A stretch of 64,000 nt of DNA, taken from the NCBI RefSeq assembly GCF_016458305.1, contig NZ_JAEMHL010000008.1, positions 124,001-188,000 on the forward strand, read 5' to 3'. Numbering within the stretch: the stretch's first letter is position 1; the number at the start of each line of letters is the position of its first letter. Of this stretch, positions 34,101 through 42,071 are shown in pieces. The notes under the pieces are model-generated. The model had not been told where the DNA came from and did no database searches. It saw only the letters and a list, made by a program, of their open reading frames with translations. A program made the translations under genes and the position numbers. This DNA comes from Geomonas anaerohicana (GTDB lineage Bacteria > Desulfobacterota > Desulfuromonadia > Geobacterales > Geobacteraceae).

Positions 34101-35663
34101 CACGCAGACGAGCACGTTGTTAGCCTGGCCGGAAACCGGAGCCAGACGGGCAGCAAGAGTAGCATCATCGCCGGTGAACTTCACGAAGCCGCCAGCGGTG
34201 TGGCAACGGTCGCAGTTACCGTTCTGACGGGTGCCGTTGTTGGTGCGGCCGGACCAGTCGTAGTGAACGAATGCGTTCAGCTGAGCGTTGGAGGTCTTGC
34301 CGTGGCCGGACTCAGCGAAGGAGACGTTCTGCGGGGTCTCGCCGTGGGTAGCGTGGCAATCGTCGCAGGTAGCGCCCTGGGTTACGTACTGGGACTGGCC
34401 CTGGCCGTCAGCGGTAGCGCCGGCAGACGGGGTTGCTTTACCGAATACGTGTGCAGTGGCGATGCTCGGATCGAAGTAGCTGAAGAAGGTGGCCGGGTTG
34501 TGCTGGCCGCCGGTGTGGCAACGGGTGCAGGTGTTGTTCGGTGCTACTGCGGTGATGTGGGTCACGGTGGAGTGGCACTTCGCGCAGTAGTTGGCACCAA
34601 CGGTACCGGCGGAGGAGTTGAGCACCTTGAAGGTGTCAGCCTGGACGGTAGTGGTGTTCACCGGGGTCGGCATAGCGCCGTCGGTGTGGCAGGAGATGCA
34701 GGTGACGCCGTTATCAGCGTGCTTGGAGGAGGTCCACTTGCCGAATGCAGCACTCGGCATGACGCCGGTGGTGGCGTTGTGGCAGCCGTCGCAAGCGTTC
34801 TTCATGTAGGCAACGGTATCGGCGGTAGCGGTGATCTCGACGGTGTCGCTCAGGCCAACCAGACCTTCAGTAGCCTTGAACACGTAGGTACCGGCAACGG
34901 TCGGGGTGAAGACCGGCTTAGCGGTGGTCCAGGAGCTGGTGTCCACGGCTACCGGACCGCTTACCATGGTCCAGGAGATGGTGTCGCCGGCAGAGATGCT
35001 GCCGTAGATGGTGCTTGCTGCGCCCAGCCCGACAACCTTGTCGGCGCCAGCGGAAACAGCTACGCTGCCGTAGGTAGCGGTCACGGTCTGCGGAGCCACG
35101 ACGTTGGCCAGGGTGATCTTGACCGGCTTGGCATACGGCAGGGTTACCGGGGTGCCAGTGGCGGCGTCGGTCACGACGGCACCGGCGGTAACGCTGTTCA
35201 GCACCGAGGTCGAGGTGGACGGGTTGGACGAGAAGATGATGGTGCCGTTGTAGGGCACTTTAGCGGAAGCCGGGGTGATGCTGCCGGAACCGGAAACAGC
35301 GCCGGTTACGACGTTCTGCTTGATGGTGAAGCTCGCCGTTACGCTCTGCAGCAGGCCACCGGTCTTGTCGACGGTGGTGTCGAAGACCTGCGTATCGGTG
35401 ATAGTCTGGGCGAGGGTGCCCTTTTTGACCGAGCTAATTTCGTAGCCGGTGTTGGCGGTAATATGTACCGGGATAAGTGCAGAGGTGGTGAAGTTGTAGT
35501 AGCCGACGGTACCGGCGACGGTCTGGGTCGCCTTGTCGCGTACTGTGAGCTTACCACCCGCAGTGTTCAGCTTAGCCTGCAGCTGCCAGTTGGTCGCCGC
35601 GTAGGCCCAGCCTGCGGCGACTACTGCCAGACAGCCTGCAGCAGCCATTGTCTTCTTGAACAT
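31179..35663 (-). CDS. Secreted 20-heme c-type cytochrome built from a tandem 10+10-heme duplication
   Basis: 1494 residues. Signal peptide to AYA (residue about 22). Residues 25-280 are beta-rich repeats without heme, including an Ig/PKD-like segment. I count exactly 20 CXXCH motifs: ten from about 291 to 691 and ten from about 835 to 1318. Each set of ten ends in a matching pair (TQGPCVGCHYSKDGADHSLE / TNGPCATCHYANGNHELELG). Each half then closes with a helical segment bearing MDTIDYVDN (about 791) or YDTIDFLDD (about 1434). The repeated HYDW...CxxCHTA block supports the same duplication. It probably acts outside the cell or at the outer membrane in electron transfer. The fragment at 2-277 is a relative. 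Confidence 0.92.
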   Translation of the reverse strand: MFKKTMAAAGCLAVVAAGWAYAATNWQLQAKLNTAGGKLTVRDKATQTVAGTVGYYNFTTSALIPVHITANTGYEISSVKKGTLAQTITDTQVFDTTVDKTGGLLQSVTASFTIKQNVVTGAVSGSGSITPASAKVPYNGTIIFSSNPSTSTSVLNSVTAGAVVTDAATGTPVTLPYAKPVKITLANVVAPQTVTATYGSVAVSAGADKVVGLGAASTIYGSISAGDTISWTMVSGPVAVDTSSWTTAKPVFTPTVAGTYVFKATEGLVGLSDTVEITATADTVAYMKNACDGCHNATTGVMPSAAFGKWTSSKHADNGVTCISCHTDGAMPTPVNTTTVQADTFKVLNSSAGTVGANYCAKCHSTVTHITAVAPNNTCTRCHTGGQHNPATFFSYFDPSIATAHVFGKATPSAGATADGQGQSQYVTQGATCDDCHATHGETPQNVSFAESGHGKTSNAQLNAFVHYDWSGRTNNGTRQNGNCDRCHTAGGFVKFTGDDATLAARLAPVSGQANNVLVCVACHNDLATGGLRINATPAGNGQTLAQGYFALFSSAGTTTGAQGQVAADKTKIQVAFPGMKNSSICIPCHSGRSTDDVFVAVIDQAKALNKNYTTIGTSYYQHAANMGQTFIGTGAYSFSGTEYVGYNGHSNVKNGASDTQGPCVGCHYSKDGADHSLEPVGYSTVCQSCHAAGFDSVAVEEKKAEFDAGVKVLDALIRDKMASIQTKVGGDLAEERANVRFGRFGKNPGVAADATTAKNAYGAWYNWQILATYDKAAFAHNPNFARKILMDTIDYVDNAKLDGTAEATIAAAAYATLTADDKTKAEEYVTSTACAACHASKSTLVQTGKHAMEVSTHSGSCGRCHTIEGYQAFLASNQNPAGVYSASYNGSQNVSCVACHDQHGQVRDVAWTPQPAGTTAAASKEYKLCTSCHNLTDASGNIMASGLTVNGQATVAMQQHNKDWYRNIASTHYDLPTTGAGLTNTTIEGYVVRYNKDSACTDCHGHNFYTNTNKALETPDGVDAEKGAMTIQTEWATSGHAGKILTAKFQAFTTANPTRSRSTTNHAAVMAVGVTGTSGPAWEHYDWDKSASYSACQKCHTATGSANFLTDPTTYNAANNDFSHLSGWTSTNKTSNQNEVLYCWGCHTSAETGALRIPTAGIPADFKFKGASFNYPNVGASTVCFGCHGGRVGGENITALTTATPATNWANVGFKNSHYMAAASIMYVKGGYTNFIDPATVIGTSTYGASLTSTDDGGAIGSTHRKLGTAGIIGDHGVTAAMGIDTNGPCATCHYANGNHELELGKDAFQKVCVNCHTKEGVTTLTADNYKSVFVEEQAAPFQDALALAIATLKAKYNITYDPTVNPYFFDDTAFPGQPHADATQVKDWTRGGALSALEAEKLMGACFNINLLNREPAAYVHARTYTRRLIYDTIDFLDDKTINLSTVATAVAWNPTKYVVGTGPKDAATTADVLYLKAAPYGSSTWSAIERP

Positions 35664-35714
35664 GGGGATCCCCTTTTTTAGATTAAAAGACTCACTGTTT
35701 CCGTAAAGAGATTA

Positions 35715-35751
35715 AATAGGGGGAAGGAGCGCACGCTCCTCCCCCCCTATT
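35715..35751 (-). terminator. Stem-loop between tetraheme and 20-heme cytochrome genes
   Basis: AATAGGGGGAAGGAGCG and CGCTCCTCCCCCCCTATT form a long imperfect hairpin in the 93-nt gap. On the minus strand it is followed only by TATTTAATC, so it may be a partial terminator or an mRNA-stabilising end rather than a full stop. Confidence 0.55.
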
Positions 35752-35756
35752 CAACA

Positions 35757-36635
35757 TTACTTAACGTGGCAGGAGAGGCAGATCAGAGACTTGCTCTCTT
35801 TCGCATAGAGGAAGTAGTTCGGAGCCTTGGTAGCGTCATCGGTGTAAGCGTCCTGAACAGCGTTCTCTTTGTTGTGTACCTCGTGGCAGGTAGCGCAGGT
35901 CATGTACTGGCCCTGGTACAGGGTGTCTTTGATCGGCTTGAAGCCGGTGTCGGTCGGCTGGCCGCGGAACACTTCATTGTAAACGCCCTGGCCGTTGACC
36001 GGCTGGTTGGCAACGGTGGACACCACGTTGATACCGGTTGCGAAGCCGTACTCGGACGGAACGATCTCAGCGGAGTTGCCAGCGGTAGCGGAGCCGTTGC
36101 CAGCCTTGGCGTTACGCGCGGTAGCAGCAGCGTTGTAGTCGAAGCCGATCGGGTGGGTGTTGCTCAGGTCGTTGGTCAGCTTAGCGCGGTTAGCGACGGT
36201 GGTGCCGCCAGCCTGTGCCATGGTGCCGTCGAGGCCGCCGTGCTGGTCGATGGCGATAGCGCCGTCGTGGCAGCTCATGCACAGACGGGAAGGTCCGATG
36301 AGCGGATCGGTGATGACAGTAGCTACGTTGATGTCAGCAACGCCGAAGGTGGCGTTAGCCGGGGTAGCCCAGGTGTAGCCGGTGTACTTGGTCGGGTCAA
36401 CGAGGGTGTGGTTCCACAGCGGGTAGTTGGTTGCGCCCAGGTCGTCTTTGATAGCGTGGTGAGGAGCATGGCAGAATACGCACACGCGGCCTGCTTTGTC
36501 CTGGTTAGCAGAGGCGATCCCGTTCATGTCGTGCAGGGAGCCGTTGACACCGGTACCGGCCTGGTAGCCTGCGAATGCTGCACCTGCAGCAGCCAGACAC
36601 CCAACAGCAACTACACTAGCGATTACTTTTTTCAT
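35757..36635 (-). CDS. Secreted tetraheme cytochrome, OmcE-like (candidate nanowire subunit)
   Basis: 292 residues with a signal peptide (cleavage near AFAGY). Four CXXCH motifs: CVFCHAPHH (52), CMSCHDGAIAID (119), CATCHEVHN (247) and CLSCH (286, almost at the C-terminus). Between hemes 2 and 3 is LTNDLSNTHPIGFDYN. The order CVFCHxPH, LW, CxSCHDGxxA, DLSxxHPIxF, CxxCHxxH, CLSCH is what I recall of the OmcE family, whose G. sulfurreducens member polymerises into tetraheme filaments. AAAGGAG precedes the ATG, and a TGAT-N4-ATCA palindrome lies about 130 nt upstream. Polymerisation is inference. Confidence 0.8.
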   Translation of the reverse strand: MKKVIASVVAVGCLAAAGAAFAGYQAGTGVNGSLHDMNGIASANQDKAGRVCVFCHAPHHAIKDDLGATNYPLWNHTLVDPTKYTGYTWATPANATFGVADINVATVITDPLIGPSRLCMSCHDGAIAIDQHGGLDGTMAQAGGTTVANRAKLTNDLSNTHPIGFDYNAAATARNAKAGNGSATAGNSAEIVPSEYGFATGINVVSTVANQPVNGQGVYNEVFRGQPTDTGFKPIKDTLYQGQYMTCATCHEVHNKENAVQDAYTDDATKAPNYFLYAKESKSLICLSCHVK

Positions 36636-36767
36636 TTCTTCTCTCCTTTTGTGGTTTTACTACCAATAGAAATTTAGGACAGCGATGATCTTCATAGAGC
36701 AACATGCGTACCCGCTTTGCCAATATTGCGATTTTTTTTCCTAGTCGACTCGACAGGCAACAAAAAG

Positions 36768-36779
36768 TGATCGAAATCA
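36768..36779 (-). promoter_or_regulatory. FNR/CRP-type palindrome upstream of the tetraheme cytochrome
   Basis: TGATCGAAATCA, with outer G/C extension GTGATCGAAATCAC, matches the TGAT-N4-ATCA half-site arrangement of FNR-type regulators. It is about 132 nt before the start codon. The remainder of 36640-37130 shows no gene. Confidence 0.5.
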
Positions 36780-37133
36780 CATCGCTTTTAGCCGCCCGCC
36801 CCGGTCGGCCGAAACAGCACCGTCCCTTCGGGATCGCGTCGCAGCGCTCCGTGTTCCGGCGATATCACGGACGTGCTCTTTGCCATTTAACCGCTCCGGA
36901 ACCCGGCTGGCAGTTGCGCAACTCCCTCCCCGATTGCGGTTAGTTGTCCCCACTGCGCACGCCCCCCTGTCCCCCGAGGTACCGTGCATCTGCCGCTGCG
37001 ACGGCTGGGGGAGTGAGTGCAGCCCACGATATCTTGTTATTTCTTAAGGGTTTTTGGCCGCCGGGCCGTATTGCGGAGGTGATGACCGGTTAAATGACGG
37101 AGGAAAACGCGAAGTGGCTGGGGAACAAACGGC

Positions 37134-37161
37134 AAACGGCCGGACCTGGGTCCGGCCGTTT
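37134..37161 (-). terminator. GC-rich stem-loop after the six-gene cytochrome operon
   Basis: AAACGGCCGGACC and GGTCCGGCCGTTT form a perfect 13-bp stem with a 2-nt gap. It lies 18 nt beyond the last stop codon (minus strand). Only short T-runs follow, so termination strength is uncertain. Confidence 0.7.
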
Positions 37162-37178
37162 CAGATGCGGCGGGGAGA

Positions 37179-39011
37179 CTAACGGGTGAGCAGCTTGGGG
37201 CGGAGCAGCTTCGGGACGACACTCCCGCTGGGGGAGTAGTTGTGCAGGTTGCCGGCCACGGTGTGGCAGTTCACGGTGCAGCTTCCCTGGCCTGTGCCAC
37301 CGGAAACATAAACCGGAGTGGAGACCACGGCCCCGGCCGCGTAGTTTCTGTCGAAATTGATGAGGTGTGCGTTGTTGGCGGGCGTAGCCTGCATCTTCCA
37401 GGAAACCCCGTGCGGGTCATGGCAGACAAAGCAGGGTATCTCCCGGTCGCGCACATGCTTGCTGTGCTCATTGACACCGCCATTGCTGAAAGCGCTCCCG
37501 GTGTCCATCACGTAGGGCTCGTAGTGGCAGCGGAAACAAAGGGAGTACTGACTGGCGTTGTACGCGATCTTGGGATCGGTAACACGCGGCATGTAATACT
37601 GCGCCAGCAGGATATGTTCGTACTGGGACCCATGCGGCCCGTCCGGCCCCGCCCCCCCGGCTTTGCGGCTCTGGTTGGAACCATGGCAGTCGTTACAGTA
37701 GATCCGGGTCATGGTGGCCTGGTAGGTGGCCAGCAGGCTCGCGCCGTTGCTGCGACGGTCGGCGGTAACCGGGTGGAAGGACGGGTTCTGCAGATCGAAC
37801 CGGTTCTCCTGGTTCGGCTCGGCGATGACGCGGTTGGGCATGGTCTCGGTGATGCCCGCAAAACGAGAGGCCTTGTCGCCGGCGTGGCAGCGGAAGCAGA
37901 CCTGGTACTCGGCGGTGGCCACGTTGCCGACGCTGTCTATCCTTACCCCCCTGAGCCTGCCGTCGATCTGCGGCGGTGACGCGAGGGGCGCATTTGCCGA
38001 GCTGACCTGGTGCGGGTTGTGGCAGTCCACGCATTGAACGTGATACGTTTCGGCGGGAAGCACCTCGTTTTCATCGTGCACCGGATCACTCACCAGGTCA
38101 TCCACCGGATGGCGGTACGGGCTCCCCGTCACGACGGCCTTCATGTTCTGTGAAGAGGTATCGTTGCCGTTGTGGCAACTGGCCAGACAGGTGTCGGACT
38201 GCCTGGTGCCGCGCAGAAGGCGCACAGCCCAGGGAGCGTTGTGTGCGGCATGGCAACTGAGACATCCGGTATCAAGGCTCTCGACGAGGGTACTGTTATG
38301 ACTTGAGCTGTCCCAGTTGACCGGCCGATGGCAGGCGGTGCACAGCGGCGACCCCGCCACGAAATTGGGGCGGTTGGGATCCCCGTTGTTCATCACCAGG
38401 AAGTTGCCGTACTGGTTGTCGTGCGGGTCATGGCAGGTGTTGCACTCGACGTTGACGCCCCCCTCGAGCCTCATCTCGGCAGGCAACGCCTGGGGCGAAA
38501 CCAGGTGGCTCTTGATGGCCAGGGCCTGCGTGTAGCCGAAGGAGATGGGATGATCGTCGGACAGATCTGTACTGAGATTGGGGTTGTTGAACCCTTGTTC
38601 CGTCGGTATGGTCGCGCTGCCGAGGTTCTTGCTGCCCGCGTACCGGTTCAGCGCGATGGTGCCGTCGTGACAGCTGAGACAGAGCTTGGAGGCCCCGGTG
38701 GGGCGATCCGGCTTGGGCTCTGCCGCCATGGTGGAGGAGCGATAGGGGATGTACTGCGTTCCTTCGGGCGAGAGGGAACGGCTCCACAGAGGGGTGCCTG
38801 CGGTTGCGTTGTGAGGCACGTGACAGAAGACGCAAACCCTCTGCTCACCGGCAACGGTTACTCCCGGCTGGCCGGAGGCCCTGCCGCGCCCCCCGTAGAT
38901 GGAGAGGTTGTGCGGCGAGTCGAACACGCTCAGCTTGGCGTGCACCGGCACGCTCAATACCAGGAGCAATAGAGTGAAGAGAAAGGTTTTCCCGACCAGC
39001 ATGGACTTCAT
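37179..39011 (-). CDS. Secreted multiheme cytochrome (10 CXXCH + 2 CX3CH) with OmcE-like N-terminal module
   Basis: 610 residues with a signal peptide (to VHA, about 25). Ten CXXCH motifs are visible, plus CLASCH (about 275) and CTVNCH (about 581), which fit CX3CH heme attachment, for up to 12 hemes. The first part repeats the order seen in the tetraheme protein at 35757: CVFCHVPHN (60), CLSCHDGTIALN (111), DLSDDHPISFGY, CNTCHDPHD (190), CTACH (224). Further hemes follow in a different spacing. The GGAGG ribosome-binding site lies inside the end of the NHL gene, whose stop abuts this ATG. It could act as a filament cap, anchor or outer-surface partner; this is inference. Confidence 0.85.
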   Translation of the reverse strand: MKSMLVGKTFLFTLLLLVLSVPVHAKLSVFDSPHNLSIYGGRGRASGQPGVTVAGEQRVCVFCHVPHNATAGTPLWSRSLSPEGTQYIPYRSSTMAAEPKPDRPTGASKLCLSCHDGTIALNRYAGSKNLGSATIPTEQGFNNPNLSTDLSDDHPISFGYTQALAIKSHLVSPQALPAEMRLEGGVNVECNTCHDPHDNQYGNFLVMNNGDPNRPNFVAGSPLCTACHRPVNWDSSSHNSTLVESLDTGCLSCHAAHNAPWAVRLLRGTRQSDTCLASCHNGNDTSSQNMKAVVTGSPYRHPVDDLVSDPVHDENEVLPAETYHVQCVDCHNPHQVSSANAPLASPPQIDGRLRGVRIDSVGNVATAEYQVCFRCHAGDKASRFAGITETMPNRVIAEPNQENRFDLQNPSFHPVTADRRSNGASLLATYQATMTRIYCNDCHGSNQSRKAGGAGPDGPHGSQYEHILLAQYYMPRVTDPKIAYNASQYSLCFRCHYEPYVMDTGSAFSNGGVNEHSKHVRDREIPCFVCHDPHGVSWKMQATPANNAHLINFDRNYAAGAVVSTPVYVSGGTGQGSCTVNCHTVAGNLHNYSPSGSVVPKLLRPKLLTR

Positions 39012-40091
39012 CTATTTGCCTCCGAGTTCGTCCGGCTGTCCCAGCCTGTGTTCATCATCGTAGTCTTCATCCTCTTCCTCTATGGGAAGCAACCGCAGCA
39101 TCTGGACGCGGCGGTTGTAGGTGTCCGCCACGAACAGGAAGTCGCCCGAGATGGCGATGCCGGAAGGCATCCAGAACTGGCCATTGGCGGTGCCGGTGCC
39201 ACCTATGCCGAACAAGTAGTTGCCTTGAGCATCGAAGACCTTGACGATGTCGCTCATGGCGTCGCACAGGAAAATTCTCCCCAACGCGTCGACAGCGACC
39301 CCCTTAGGCTTGCTCAGTTCGGAGTTGGCGTCCCCCATTTCACCAATTTCGTATACTTGCACCCCCTCAGGGGTAAAGGCCCTGACCTTGTAGTTGAGCG
39401 GGTCAGTGACGAAGACCTGCCCTTTCGGGTCGACGGCAAGGTCGGTGGGATGGTTCAGCAGTTGACGTCCGGGGTTCACGTTGCTGAAGCGGACCTTCTG
39501 CAGCCCCTTCATATCGACCCCCACCACATCGTTGGCGCCGGTCTCGGTGATGTAAAGCAGGTTGTTGGTCTTGTTATAGGCGATACCGGTGGGGCGGTCG
39601 ATGGCACGCACGAAGGTGGACAGGGTCTCGCTGGCGACATCGTAGCGGTAAACCGCATCGGACACCGAATCGGTGATGTAAAGACCGTTGCCGCTGTCGC
39701 GCGCCAGGCCGATCGGCGAGCGCAGAACCGCATCGCCCTGGCTGCGGATCATGCTGTACAACGACCGCTTGGTGTCCATCACGTGCACGACCCCGGCGCC
39801 GGGATCGGCTATGAAAAGACGGCCATCATCGTAGAGCACGCCGTAGGGCTTGACGATACGCTGGGTGCTGGCCCCAGTCAGCAGCTCCAGTGTGCGCTTC
39901 CAGAACCCCTTGGCTATGCCGGCGTCCTCGGGAGAAACGACGCTCTTCACCCATTCCACCCGGGGCGACAACGGCTTTTCCGGCCATTGCAGGCTTACCG
40001 TCTTCTGGGTCTGTAAAAACTGCGAGGAAGACGAGCACCCGGCAACAAGGCACAGGACGCCCAAAACCAGCACCACGCGTAGCACCCGCAT
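39012..40091 (-). CDS. NHL-repeat beta-propeller lipoprotein (copy 1)
   Basis: 359 residues from the ATG at 40091, giving the lipoprotein signal MRVLRVVLVLGVLCLVAGC. Six NHL-type units follow, for example GLYITDSVSDAVYRYD, GQVFVTDPLNYKVRAF, GRIFLCDAMSDIVKVF and FLFVADTYNRRVQML, enough for one six-bladed propeller. The short C-terminal tail is acidic. The start overlaps the barrel gene's stop region. An open frame continues upstream to 40274 but would overlap the barrel gene heavily. The paralogue at 42755 has the same plan. NHL proteins of this type are often exported and mediate protein-protein contacts. Confidence 0.87.
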   Translation of the reverse strand: MRVLRVVLVLGVLCLVAGCSSSSQFLQTQKTVSLQWPEKPLSPRVEWVKSVVSPEDAGIAKGFWKRTLELLTGASTQRIVKPYGVLYDDGRLFIADPGAGVVHVMDTKRSLYSMIRSQGDAVLRSPIGLARDSGNGLYITDSVSDAVYRYDVASETLSTFVRAIDRPTGIAYNKTNNLLYITETGANDVVGVDMKGLQKVRFSNVNPGRQLLNHPTDLAVDPKGQVFVTDPLNYKVRAFTPEGVQVYEIGEMGDANSELSKPKGVAVDALGRIFLCDAMSDIVKVFDAQGNYLFGIGGTGTANGQFWMPSGIAISGDFLFVADTYNRRVQMLRLLPIEEEDEDYDDEHRLGQPDELGGK

Positions 40092-42064
40092 CAGAAGTTC
40101 CTCGTTATCTGGAGATTGACGTCGGTATCCCTGGTGGTGGGACCGGACGAGAAATAGTACCTGGTCCCGGCGGTGAGCGAGAACGACAGGCTGTTGAAAC
40201 TGCCATCGAGAGAGGTCCGCACTCCGAGGACATCGGTTGTAGCGTTTGCGGTACGAGTGTCGCTGGCGTTGCACATCAGCGCAGCGCGCAATTGCTGGAA
40301 CAGGTTCTGACTATAGGTGGCGCTGGCGGAGAAGATGTTTTGATCATACGCGCTTTGCGCGCCGGTCGCGCCGTGCATGCTGTAGGTATCCCGGGCGGAG
40401 ACACGGATGTGGTCGCGTCCACCGATAAAGGAGTCATAGGTCCAGGCAGCCCCTATGTGGGAAACGTCCTCGCTGGTGGTGGATACTTTGCCGTACTCGA
40501 CGGAAAAGGTGCTGGTTTCGTAGCGCGCGATACCAGTGAGCAGGACCGACGTGGTGCTGTTGAGAGCATCATTGGCAGCGACACCGGAAATTCTCTGCTC
40601 GCTGCTGGTGGCGTAGTTGGCGGCGAAGGAGTAGCGCCCGCCTAAAAATGCCAGCAGGGCCTGGTAGTTTTGCGTGTCGGTGGTGTAGTCGACGTTTTTG
40701 TTCACCGCCACCTTGTAGCTTACCAAGATCGTGATGGTGGCGTCGGGCGCCATGGGGCGAAGAATCTGTATGGTGTTGGCGGCGTAGTCGACATGATACT
40801 CTGTCTCGTTCTGCCACACGGTGGTGACGCCAAGGTCGTCGACGCTTTTAATTGAGACGCTGCCCGCCACCAGTTTCCCGTCCTGGTTGGGACCAAAGGT
40901 ATCCCCCTGCCGCACGGTATGCGACTCGTCCAGCACTTTAGGAAGCTCGGTATCGGCAAAGTCCTGGCGGGTGACCGACTTGGCTACGCTGCCGCGCAGC
41001 GACAACTGGCCTTGTGCCGGCAGCTGTTTGCGATAGGCAAGAGTGGCTGTCCCGTTGATCACGTCCTGCCCTCCCCCGAGGGCGTAGGTCTTGCCATAGG
41101 AGGCGCCGACACTCGTGTTGAGACTCTGGTACAGGCTGTGAGCCAGGCCGGCGGAGAAGTTGGTGCTTTGAATGGTCTGCTTCTTGCCTTGAAAATCCTG
41201 TGTGGAGCTGTAGTTGTAATCGGCGCTGATCGACGACGCCAGGGCCTTGCCGAGCTGCCCAGAGAGCGAGCCCGACAGGAGTCCGATCCGCTGCAGCACG
41301 GTCTCAGCCGTGGACTGGAACGCCATATCGGAAAGAGAGGCCTTGGTACTGAGGCGATATTTCTTGGCGGCGTCCAGGTCGAAGGTGTTGTTTTGATTAA
41401 CGGTGTAAACCCGGCTCTCGGTGCCGACTGCGCTGCTGGTGGAAAAACTGGCCGATGCGTCGGAAAAGTACCAGCCGCCGTTATGGTGCACACTGAGTCC
41501 ACCACTGTTGGTATCGGTGGTGGTGTCGCTGGAGAGTCCGTGGGTCGTGACCGTGGCGTTGGTCAGGTACATGTACACCGGAAAACTTCGGTGCAACAGT
41601 GACGCGCTGAACTTGTTGAAGGTGCGGTCGACGCTGTAGCTCGGCAGATAGCCTGATGAGATGGTGGAACTGCTACGGACCGAGGAGAGTTGCATTGGGT
41701 GAAAACTCTGCCTGAAGCCGCGCCCCATGACGCTGTAGCTGTAATCCAGCAGCGAGGCGTTGCTGTTGCCCAAGCGCTGCTGGTAGGAAAGTCCGCCCGA
41801 CAGATCGACCAGGACGACATCGGGGTCGAGTATGGCGAGGTCCGTGGAGATGCCATACCTTTCCGCGAGATTCTGGCTCGAGGTGGATATCTTGCCGGCC
41901 GAGTGGCCTGTGTAGCCGTAGGAAACCGATGCCGACTGGTAAACGTCACCCAAGCTGAACAGGCTGCGATGGAACACGACCTCTTCGTTGACCGCCTCCG
42001 CAAAGACCTCTTGGCAGTTGCAGGTAGCAGCGATGAGCCCCAGCAGGGCTATTTTTCTTCGCAT
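40091..42064 (-). CDS. Outer-membrane beta-barrel protein (porin-like), probable cytochrome conduit
   Basis: 657 residues. Signal peptide (cleavage near VFAEA). The rest alternates hydrophobic and polar residues in many predicted beta-strands and ends in QITRNF, with the terminal phenylalanine recognised by BAM. Around residues 385-460 there is a soluble insert (GKLVAGSVSIKSVDDLG, ETEYHVDYAANTIQIL, ITILVSYKV) of Ig-like character, placed as a plug or loop domain. Being encoded between a pentaheme lipoprotein and an NHL lipoprotein, it is the natural candidate for the porin of a porin-cytochrome complex or for a secretion pore. No known Mtr/Omb family membership is claimed. Confidence 0.75.
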   Translation of the reverse strand: MRRKIALLGLIAATCNCQEVFAEAVNEEVVFHRSLFSLGDVYQSASVSYGYTGHSAGKISTSSQNLAERYGISTDLAILDPDVVLVDLSGGLSYQQRLGNSNASLLDYSYSVMGRGFRQSFHPMQLSSVRSSSTISSGYLPSYSVDRTFNKFSASLLHRSFPVYMYLTNATVTTHGLSSDTTTDTNSGGLSVHHNGGWYFSDASASFSTSSAVGTESRVYTVNQNNTFDLDAAKKYRLSTKASLSDMAFQSTAETVLQRIGLLSGSLSGQLGKALASSISADYNYSSTQDFQGKKQTIQSTNFSAGLAHSLYQSLNTSVGASYGKTYALGGGQDVINGTATLAYRKQLPAQGQLSLRGSVAKSVTRQDFADTELPKVLDESHTVRQGDTFGPNQDGKLVAGSVSIKSVDDLGVTTVWQNETEYHVDYAANTIQILRPMAPDATITILVSYKVAVNKNVDYTTDTQNYQALLAFLGGRYSFAANYATSSEQRISGVAANDALNSTTSVLLTGIARYETSTFSVEYGKVSTTSEDVSHIGAAWTYDSFIGGRDHIRVSARDTYSMHGATGAQSAYDQNIFSASATYSQNLFQQLRAALMCNASDTRTANATTDVLGVRTSLDGSFNSLSFSLTAGTRYYFSSGPTTRDTDVNLQITRNF

Positions 42065-42071
42065 ACCTCAG

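Noticed and set aside
31395-35681. A very long open frame (about 1428 codons) antisense to the 20-heme cytochrome
   Set aside because: It mirrors the GC-rich codon bias of the true gene, has no recognisable domain and overlaps all heme motifs on the other strand. The cytochrome is unambiguous.
39012-40274. Longer NHL protein starting at 40274
   Set aside because: It would overlap the barrel gene by about 180 nt and lose the lipoprotein signal; the ATG at 40091 gives a typical lipobox.
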